5,038 bases of DNA from Pseudomonadota bacterium (GTDB lineage: Bacteria > Myxococcota > Myxococcia > Myxococcales > Anaeromyxobacteraceae). The notes beneath the pieces were generated by a model. It ran no database searches and was not told the origin of the DNA. It saw nothing but the letters and a program-made list of their open reading frames with translations. Location of the stretch: contig JAEYOU010000155.1 of assembly GCA_023411405.1 (NCBI GenBank), forward strand, positions 1 to 5,038. The letters are read 5' to 3'. Made by a program: the position numbers and the translations under genes. Within the stretch, counting starts at the first letter, position 1. Each line of letters begins with the position of its first letter. This document shows positions 1 through 5,038 of this stretch, piece by piece.

Positions 1-181
1 GCGGCGAGGTCGGGACGAGGCCACGCGCGGCGGCGAGGCCGAGCCCGACCGCCGCCGCGTAGAGCAGGAACCCGGCGACGTCCCGCCCGCGCTCCGGCAG
101 CGTGAAGCGCCACCCGAGCACGAGCTGGAGCGCCGCGATCGCGAGCGCCAGGCTGCCCTCGGGCGTCAGCAGCTCGGTCAC
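1..181 (-). CDS. Small hydrophobic membrane protein, unknown function (5' part only; runs off the left edge)
   Basis: I do not recognise this protein. Reading starts at a GTG codon (179-181), 7 nt after the stop of the RND pump gene, and stays open for 60 codons to the window edge. A GAGG ribosome-binding site sits 5 nt before the GTG. All visible codons but one (CGT) end in G or C, as in the two upstream genes, which supports real coding. The visible part starts MTELLTPEG and has two hydrophobic segments, about residues 10-25 and 35-55. They are separated by a short charged loop (RFTLPERGRD, residues 25-34), so it is probably an integral inner-membrane protein. No cysteine or methionine-rich metal motif is visible. 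Its position as the third gene of a metal-efflux operon suggests an accessory role, but that is guilt by association only. The C-terminus and total length are unknown. Confidence 0.6.
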   Translation of the reverse strand, partial: MTELLTPEGSLALAIAALQLVLGWRFTLPERGRDVAGFLLYAAAVGLGLAAARGLVPTSP

Positions 182-186
182 GTGCG

Positions 187-190
187 CCTC
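187..190 (-). promoter_or_regulatory. Ribosome-binding site for the downstream membrane-protein gene
   Basis: The minus-strand motif GAGG overlaps the TGA stop of the pump gene (189-191) and lies 5 nt before the GTG start at 181. It decides the GTG start and implies that ribosomes finishing the pump gene can reinitiate here. Confidence 0.5.
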
Positions 191-3100
191 ACGCGGCGAG
201 CGCCGGGGTCACCCGCTCGTCGTCCGAGACCTCCTTCTTCTTCCAGAGGAAGTAGACGGACGGGTAGACGAGGAGCTCGAGGAGGAAGCTCGTGACGAGG
301 CCGCCCACCATCGGCGCCGCGATGCGCTTCATGACGTCGGAGCCGATGCCGGTGGACCACATGATCGGCAGGAGGCCCATCATCGCCGCGAAGACGGTCA
401 TCGCCTTCGGGCGGACGCGCTTCACTGCGCCGTGGACGATGGCCTCGACGAGATCGCCCCGGGTCCGCAGCAGCCCCTTCTTCTTGTACTCGTCGTGCGA
501 GAGGTCGAGGAAGAGGAGCATGAACACCCCCGTCTCGGCGTCGAGCCCCATGAGCGCGATGAGCCCGACCCAGACCGCGATGGACATGTTGTAGTCGAGC
601 AGCCAGAGGAGCCAGATCGCGCCGATCGCCGAGAACGGCACGGCCAGCATCACGAGCGTCGCCTTGAACGAGCTCTTCGTGTTCAGGTACAGCAGCCCGA
701 AGATGAGCACGAGCGTGAGCGGCACGATGACCTTGAGCCGCTCCTTCACCCGGATCATGTTCTCGTACTGGCCGCTCCAGGTGAGCGAGTAGCCGGTGGG
801 GAGCGCGAGGTCCTTCACCGCCTCCTTCGCCCGGGCGACGTAGGTGCCGACGTCGATCTGCGACGTGTCGAAGTCCACGTAGACGTACCCGGCCAGGAGC
901 CCGTTCTCGTCGCGGATCATCGACGGGCCCTGGGTGAGCTTCACGTCGGCGATCTCCTCCATGGGGATCTGCCCCTCGCCGCTCGGCAGGGGGAGGAGCA
1001 CGCGGCGGAGCGAGGCCAGGTCCTCGCGGTAGTCGCGCGCGTACCGGACGTTGATGCCGTACCGCTCGCGGCCCTCGACGGTGGTGCTCTGGTTGTCGCC
1101 GCCCACCGCGGTCATCACCATCATGTTGGCGTCGTCGACCGAGAGCCCGTAGCGCGCGAGCTGCTCCCGCTTCAGCTCGAAGTCGAGGAACCAGCCGCCC
1201 GCGACGCGCTCGGCGTAGACGCTCCGCGTCCCGGGCACCTTGCCGACCGAGGCCTCGACGTCCTTCGCGACCCGCTCCACGGTCGCGAGGTCGGCGCCCA
1301 TGATCTTGATGCCGACCGGGGTGCGGATGCCGGTGGAGAGCATGTCGAGCCGCCCCTTGATCGGCATCGTCCAGGCGTTGGAGATGCCGGGGAGCTGGAG
1401 CGCCTGGTTCATCTCGCCCTCGAGCTCCTCCTGCGTGATCCGGTCGCGCCAGAACGGCCGCAGCATCGCCTTGAGCCAGTCCGGCGCCCACGACGAGTAC
1501 CAGCGCGGCTTCTCGCGCCACTGGGCCTCCGGCTTGAGGATGATGGTGGTCTCCATCATCGTGAACGGCGCCGGATCGGTGGAGGTGTTGGCGCGGCCCG
1601 CCTTGCCGAACACGCGCTCCACCTCCGGGAACGTCCGCAGGATCTTGTCCTGCACCTGCAGCGCGTTCTGCGCCTCCGCGACCGACATGCCCGGCTCGAC
1701 CGCGCTCGGCATGTAGAGGATGCTCCCCTCCCGGAGCGGCGGCATGAACTCGGAGCCGAGCTGCATGTAGACCGGGATCGTGCTGAGGACGAGGACGAAG
1801 CTCAGCGCGATGGTCGTCCGTGGGTGCTTGACGACCATGCGGCACGGCCCCTCGTAGATCCGGTGGAGGAGCCGCGAGACCGGGTGCCGCTCCTCCGAGT
1901 AGTACCTCCCGACGAGCGCGGAGGTGGCGAGCGACGACAGGAACCGCGGGCGGAACCGGTACGGCTCGATGCGCGCGAAGAGCATCCGCATCGCCGGATC
2001 GAGCGTGATCGCCAGCACCGCGGCGATCGCCATGGCCAGGTTCTTGGACCAGGCGAGCGGCCGGAAGAGGCGGCCCTCCTGGTCCACCAGCGTGAACACC
2101 GGCAGGAAGGCGACGGCGATGACGAGCAGCGAGAAGAAGACGCCGGGGCCCACCTCGAGCAAGGCCTCGAGGCGGACGTGGTGGAAGTCGCCCTTCTTCC
2201 CGTCTTTGATCCAGTGGTGGATCTTGTTGTAGGCGTTCTCCACCTCCACGATCGCCCCGTCGACGAGCACGCCGATCGAGATGGCGATGCCGGCGAGCGA
2301 CATGAGGTTGGCGTTGAGCCCCATCAGCTTCATGGGGATGAACGCCAGCGCCACGGACACCGGGATGGTGATGATGGGGATGATCGCCGACGGCACGTGC
2401 CAGAGGAAGATGAGGATGATGATCGAGACGATGATGATCTCCTCGATCAGCTTGTGCTCCACCGTCTCGATCGCGCTCAGGATGAGATCGGCGCGGTCGT
2501 AGGTGGTGACCACCTCGACGCCCTTGGGCAGGGACGGCTTCAGCTCCTCGAGCTTCTCCTTCACCCGGTCGATGACGTTGAGCGCGTTCTCGCCCTGGCG
2601 CATCACCACGATGCCGCCGACGACGTCGCCCTCGCCGTCGAGGTCGGCCACGCCGCGACGCAGCTCGGGGCCGAGCGCGACCGTGGCCACGTCCTTCACC
2701 TTCACCGGCGTGCCGCCCTCGGCGCGCAGCACCAGGTTCTCGATGTCCGCGATGCTCTTCACGTACCCGCGGCCGCGGACCATGTACTCGCGGCCGGAGA
2801 GCTCGACGAGCCTTCCGCCCACGTCGTTGTTGCCGCTCTTCACCGCCTGGATCACGCGGTCGAGGGGGATCTTGTACGAGGCGAGCGCGTTGGGGTTGAC
2901 CGTCACCTGGTACTGCCGGACCTGGCCGCCGACGGTGGCGACCTCGGAGACCCCGGGCACCGACTGGAGGGCGTAGCGCAGGAACCAGTCCTGGTACGAG
3001 CGGAGCTCGTCGGAGGCGTGCTGGCCGGTGCGGTCCACGAGCGCGTACTGGAAGATCCACCCGACGCTGGTCGCGTCGGGGCCGAGCTCGGTCTGCACGC

Positions 3101-3467
3101 CCTGCGGGAGCTGGGCCTGGATCTTGGAGAGGTACTCGAGGACGCGGCTCCGCGCCCAGTACATGTCCGTCCCGTCCTCGAAGATGACGTAGACGTAGCT
3201 GAACCCGAAGTCCGAGAACCCGCGGATCGCCTTCACCCGCGGCGCGCCGAGGAGCGCCGCGGTGATCGGGTACGTCACCTGGTCCTCGACGATGTCGGGG
3301 CTCCGGTCCCACTTCGAGTAGACGATCACCTGCGTGTCCGAGAGATCGGGCAGGGCGTCGAGCGGGATGTTCTTCATCGACCACCAGGCGCCCGCGAGGG
3401 CGGCGATGGTCGCCGCGATGACGAGGTACTTGTTCTCCGCGGAGAAGCGGATGATCGCCTTGATCAT
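189..3467 (-). CDS. cusA: CusA-like heavy-metal RND efflux pump, inner-membrane subunit (probable Cu(I)/Ag(I))
   Basis: This is a complete 1092-residue proton-driven metal exporter of the HME-RND (CzcA/CusA) family, close to the usual length (E. coli CusA, 1047). The layout is classic: TM1 (about 14-31), a large periplasmic loop (32-339), TM2-TM6 (340-496), TM7 (about 551-569), a second periplasmic loop (570-910) and TM8-TM12 (911-1073). Family motifs include DALPDLSD (37-44), YVYVIFEDGTD (91-101), ELGPDAT (127-133) and VRPKAMT (1018-1024). By eye alignment to E. coli CusA, the periplasmic copper-site methionines are kept (M586, M637, M709 for M573, M623, M672), as are relay residues D403, E978 and K1021 (D405, E939, K984). 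This favours Cu/Ag over Zn/Co/Cd. Cytoplasm-side methionines M403, M410 and M501 are instead L401, E408 and R494. Insertions of about 20 residues (loop 496-530) and 23 residues (651-676, Trp-rich) occur relative to E. coli. The ATG start lies 3 nt after the adaptor stop and has an upstream AGGGGA. Substrate is inferred. Confidence 0.95.
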   Translation of the reverse strand: MIKAIIRFSAENKYLVIAATIAALAGAWWSMKNIPLDALPDLSDTQVIVYSKWDRSPDIVEDQVTYPITAALLGAPRVKAIRGFSDFGFSYVYVIFEDGTDMYWARSRVLEYLSKIQAQLPQGVQTELGPDATSVGWIFQYALVDRTGQHASDELRSYQDWFLRYALQSVPGVSEVATVGGQVRQYQVTVNPNALASYKIPLDRVIQAVKSGNNDVGGRLVELSGREYMVRGRGYVKSIADIENLVLRAEGGTPVKVKDVATVALGPELRRGVADLDGEGDVVGGIVVMRQGENALNVIDRVKEKLEELKPSLPKGVEVVTTYDRADLILSAIETVEHKLIEEIIIVSIIILIFLWHVPSAIIPIITIPVSVALAFIPMKLMGLNANLMSLAGIAISIGVLVDGAIVEVENAYNKIHHWIKDGKKGDFHHVRLEALLEVGPGVFFSLLVIAVAFLPVFTLVDQEGRLFRPLAWSKNLAMAIAAVLAITLDPAMRMLFARIEPYRFRPRFLSSLATSALVGRYYSEERHPVSRLLHRIYEGPCRMVVKHPRTTIALSFVLVLSTIPVYMQLGSEFMPPLREGSILYMPSAVEPGMSVAEAQNALQVQDKILRTFPEVERVFGKAGRANTSTDPAPFTMMETTIILKPEAQWREKPRWYSSWAPDWLKAMLRPFWRDRITQEELEGEMNQALQLPGISNAWTMPIKGRLDMLSTGIRTPVGIKIMGADLATVERVAKDVEASVGKVPGTRSVYAERVAGGWFLDFELKREQLARYGLSVDDANMMVMTAVGGDNQSTTVEGRERYGINVRYARDYREDLASLRRVLLPLPSGEGQIPMEEIADVKLTQGPSMIRDENGLLAGYVYVDFDTSQIDVGTYVARAKEAVKDLALPTGYSLTWSGQYENMIRVKERLKVIVPLTLVLIFGLLYLNTKSSFKATLVMLAVPFSAIGAIWLLWLLDYNMSIAVWVGLIALMGLDAETGVFMLLFLDLSHDEYKKKGLLRTRGDLVEAIVHGAVKRVRPKAMTVFAAMMGLLPIMWSTGIGSDVMKRIAAPMVGGLVTSFLLELLVYPSVYFLWKKKEVSDDERVTPALAA

Positions 3468-3470
3468 GGA

Positions 3471-5015
3471 TCAGTTCCCCTGCTCCGCCCCGGCGCCCGC
3501 GCCGGCCGCGCCCGCGGCGGCGGACGGGCCGGAGGGGGCCGCGGGCGGCTGCGCCGCGGACATCGCGGCCAGCGACGCCTTGAGGCGCGACTCCGAGTCG
3601 ATGAGGAAGTTGGCCCGGGTGACCACCTGCTCGCCGGCGGAGACGCCCTGCACCACCTCGACGTGCTCCCCGTCCGACGCGCCGAGCTCCACCTGCCTGG
3701 GAGCGAACTTGCCGCCGCCGAGGGCCACGAACACGACGCTCTCGGTGCCCGAGTCGATGACCGCGTCCGCCGGGATGCGCACGCCCTCGCGCCCGGCGCT
3801 CCGGAGCGTGACCTCGCCGAACATCTCCGGCTTGAGCTCGCCCGTGGGGTTCGGGAACTCGAGCCGGACGGCGACGGTCCGGGTCCGCGGGTCGAGCTGG
3901 GGAGCGATGAACGTCACCCGGCCCTCGAAGGTGCGGTTCGGGTACGCCTTCAGGGAGAGCGTCGCCGGCATCCCGACCTTCACGTGGCGCAGCTCGCGCT
4001 CGTACACGTCGGCGAGGACCCAGACGCGCGAGAGATCCACCATCTCGATCGGCATCGCGCCGGCCTCGACGCGCATGCCCGCCACCGCGTCGCGCTTCGT
4101 GATGACGCCGCTCGCGGGCGCGTGGAACGTGAGCTCCTTGTCCGGCGTGCCGGTCCGCTCCAGGCGCTCGATCGCGGCGCGGGGGACGTCCCAGAGCTCG
4201 AGCTTGCGCCGCGCGGACTCCACGAGCACGTCGCCGTCCTCGGAGGCGCCGCCCTGGCGCAGGCGCTCGCGGGTGCGCAGCGCGAGGAGGTACTCCTCCT
4301 GGGCGGCGAGGAGCTCGGGGCTGTAGAAGGAGAAGAGCGGCTGGCCCTTCTTCACCGGCTGCCCGACGAAGGCCGCGTGCGAGTGGCTGATGTAGCCGCC
4401 GACCTTGAGGTTCACGTGGTGCACGCGGGTCTCGTCCACCGCCACGCGCCCGCTGGTCCGCCACGCGCCGCCGACCTGCCCCCGCTCGGCCGGGGCGGTG
4501 CGGAGCCCGATGAGCTGCTGGCGGGCGGGGTCGATGTTCACCGAGGCGAGCCCCTCCGGCGCCGGCGTGCCCGCGGCGGCGCCGCCCCCGACCTCGTCGG
4601 AGTAGACGGGGATGTAGTCCATCCCCATCGTGTCCTTCTTCGGCTCGTGGGAGGTGTCGTCCGGATCGTGCGGGTTCCGGTAGAACAGGATCTTCCGCTC
4701 GCCGCCGGCGCTCGCCTGGGCGCCGCCGGACGGCGCCGCGGCCTCGAGCTTCACGAGGTCCATCCCGCAGATCGGACACTTGCCCGGGTGGTCCTGCACG
4801 ATCGTCGGGTGCATCGGGCACTGCCACGTCTCCGCGGCGGCCGCGGTCGCGCCGCCTGGCCGGCCCTCGCCGCCGTGGTCGTGGAACCGCTCGAGGAGCG
4901 CGTTCCCCCCGACGGCGAGGGCCGCGGAGAGGAGGGCCACGAGGACGAGGGCGCCGGGACCGAAGCGGCGGCCGGGCGCGCGGGGCGGAGTGGGGGTCGT
5001 GTTCTCGGAAGTCAT
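3471..5015 (-). CDS. cusB: CusB-like periplasmic adaptor (membrane fusion protein) with N-terminal heavy-metal-binding domain
   Basis: This 514-residue adaptor would link the RND pump to an outer-membrane channel and deliver periplasmic metal to it. A signal anchor or uncleaved TM (about 21-40) follows a basic N-terminus (GRR). There is no lipobox cysteine, so it is not a lipoprotein. A short His-bearing linker (FHDHGGEG) precedes a heavy-metal-binding domain with CPMHP (66-70) and CPICGMD (80-86). A second CusB-type segment with YRNP (112-115), PKKD (125-128) and MGMDYIPVY (130-138) follows. The adaptor body comes next: lipoyl half 1 (201-236), helical hairpin from YSPELLAAQEEYL (231-243) to about 290, lipoyl half 2 (295-333), beta-barrel (334-404) and membrane-proximal domain (405-475). 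It ends in a Gly/Ala/Pro-rich tail (487-514). A GTG at 5024 would add three residues (MNA), but it lies inside the AGGTGA ribosome-binding site, so I prefer the ATG at 5015. The only cysteines are the three of the metal-binding domain. Cu/Ag specificity is inferred from the partner pump. Confidence 0.94.
   Translation of the reverse strand: MTSENTTPTPPRAPGRRFGPGALVLVALLSAALAVGGNALLERFHDHGGEGRPGGATAAAAETWQCPMHPTIVQDHPGKCPICGMDLVKLEAAAPSGGAQASAGGERKILFYRNPHDPDDTSHEPKKDTMGMDYIPVYSDEVGGGAAAGTPAPEGLASVNIDPARQQLIGLRTAPAERGQVGGAWRTSGRVAVDETRVHHVNLKVGGYISHSHAAFVGQPVKKGQPLFSFYSPELLAAQEEYLLALRTRERLRQGGASEDGDVLVESARRKLELWDVPRAAIERLERTGTPDKELTFHAPASGVITKRDAVAGMRVEAGAMPIEMVDLSRVWVLADVYERELRHVKVGMPATLSLKAYPNRTFEGRVTFIAPQLDPRTRTVAVRLEFPNPTGELKPEMFGEVTLRSAGREGVRIPADAVIDSGTESVVFVALGGGKFAPRQVELGASDGEHVEVVQGVSAGEQVVTRANFLIDSESRLKASLAAMSAAQPPAAPSGPSAAAGAAGAGAGAEQGN
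3476..3481 (-). promoter_or_regulatory. Ribosome-binding site of the RND pump gene, inside the end of the adaptor gene
   Basis: AGGGGA on the minus strand lies 8 nt before the pump ATG (3465-3467) and within the last codons of the adaptor gene. With a gap of only 3 nt between stop and start, the pump is likely translated by coupling to the adaptor, which would help keep the two subunits in proportion. Confidence 0.6.
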
Positions 5016-5020
5016 CGCGT

Positions 5021-5026
5021 TCACCT
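5021..5026 (-). promoter_or_regulatory. Ribosome-binding site of the adaptor gene (decides the start)
   Basis: AGGTGA on the minus strand ends 5 nt before the ATG at 5013-5015. It overlaps the alternative GTG codon at 5022-5024, which therefore cannot use it. This favours the ATG as the real start and a 514-residue product. Confidence 0.65.
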
Positions 5027-5038
5027 ATGGTTTACATG
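5027..5038 (-). other. Edge of an upstream gap or end of an upstream gene; AT-richer than the rest
   Basis: On the minus strand the last dozen bases read CATGTAAACCAT. They are clearly richer in A and T than the coding DNA beside them, as expected of intergenic sequence. TAA (5032-5034) and TAG (5025-5027) could each be the stop of a preceding gene, for example an outer-membrane factor, or could be chance. The stretch is too short to identify a promoter or operator. Confidence 0.3.

Noticed and set aside
2415..2439. Repeated GATGATGATC words (2415-2424 and 2430-2439)
   Set aside because: They encode the runs of isoleucine (ATC codons) in TM2 of the pump (residues about 344-352). The repeat follows from protein composition and codon bias.
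189..3467. Assignment as a CzcA-type Zn/Co/Cd pump
   Set aside because: The three periplasmic methionines of the Cu/Ag site are all present and TM4 reads IGVLVDGAIVEVEN, not the DFG-type motif I associate with CzcA. The substrate is still inferred.
3334..4326. A 330-codon plus-strand open frame antisense to the adaptor and the start of the pump
   Set aside because: It has a Ser/Arg/Ala-rich low-complexity product, no family resemblance, and spans the junction of two real minus-strand genes. It is a GC-driven shadow, as are the other plus-strand frames at 292-594, 1240-1716, 1924-2232, 2281-2502, 2503-2976 and 4405-4605.
178..4827. A 1549-codon open frame on the minus strand running through both genes in another register
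   Set aside because: Its product is dominated by Arg, Gly, Ala, Pro and His with no recognisable domain. It overlaps two clearly conserved proteins on the same strand. High GC removes stop codons from the alternative frame, which explains its length.
3471..5024. GTG at 5024 as the adaptor start, giving a 517-residue product
   Set aside because: The GTG lies within the AGGTGA ribosome-binding site that is well spaced for the ATG at 5015, and no good site is seen upstream of the GTG.

Overview
The window is GC-rich bacterial DNA with G or C at nearly every third codon position, and all genes lie on the minus strand. Composition and protein style suggest a high-GC proteobacterium or myxobacterium (an Anaeromyxobacter-like genome is my best guess). 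This is inferred from codon use and general resemblance, not from a marker gene.

In transcription order (right to left) there are three tightly packed genes. First is a CusB-type periplasmic adaptor (3471-5015) with an N-terminal heavy-metal-binding module. Second, 3 nt later, is a CusA-type heavy-metal RND transporter (189-3467). Third, 7 nt later, is the start of a small hydrophobic protein of unknown function (181 to beyond the left edge). The spacing points to one operon with coupled translation. The right-hand edge (about 5027-5038) is a short AT-richer stretch that is probably an intergenic gap. No promoter, terminator, regulator, RNA gene, mobile element or CRISPR array is visible, and no outer-membrane factor (CusC type) is inside the window. 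No stretch over 300 bases lacks a gene.

The two full genes encode the inner-membrane pump and adaptor of a tripartite efflux system. The pump would use proton influx to drive export of a metal ion, most likely Cu(I) or Ag(I). The adaptor would pass metal to the pump and bridge it to an outer-membrane channel encoded elsewhere. The three periplasmic methionines of E. coli CusA's copper site and its proton-relay Asp, Glu and Lys are all present, which favours Cu/Ag over Zn/Co/Cd.

I do not see an undescribed system. The points most worth a second look are the replacement of the cytoplasm-side methionines of the CusA metal relay (a Glu/Arg pair instead of Met/Met) and the unidentified membrane protein apparently coupled to the pump.
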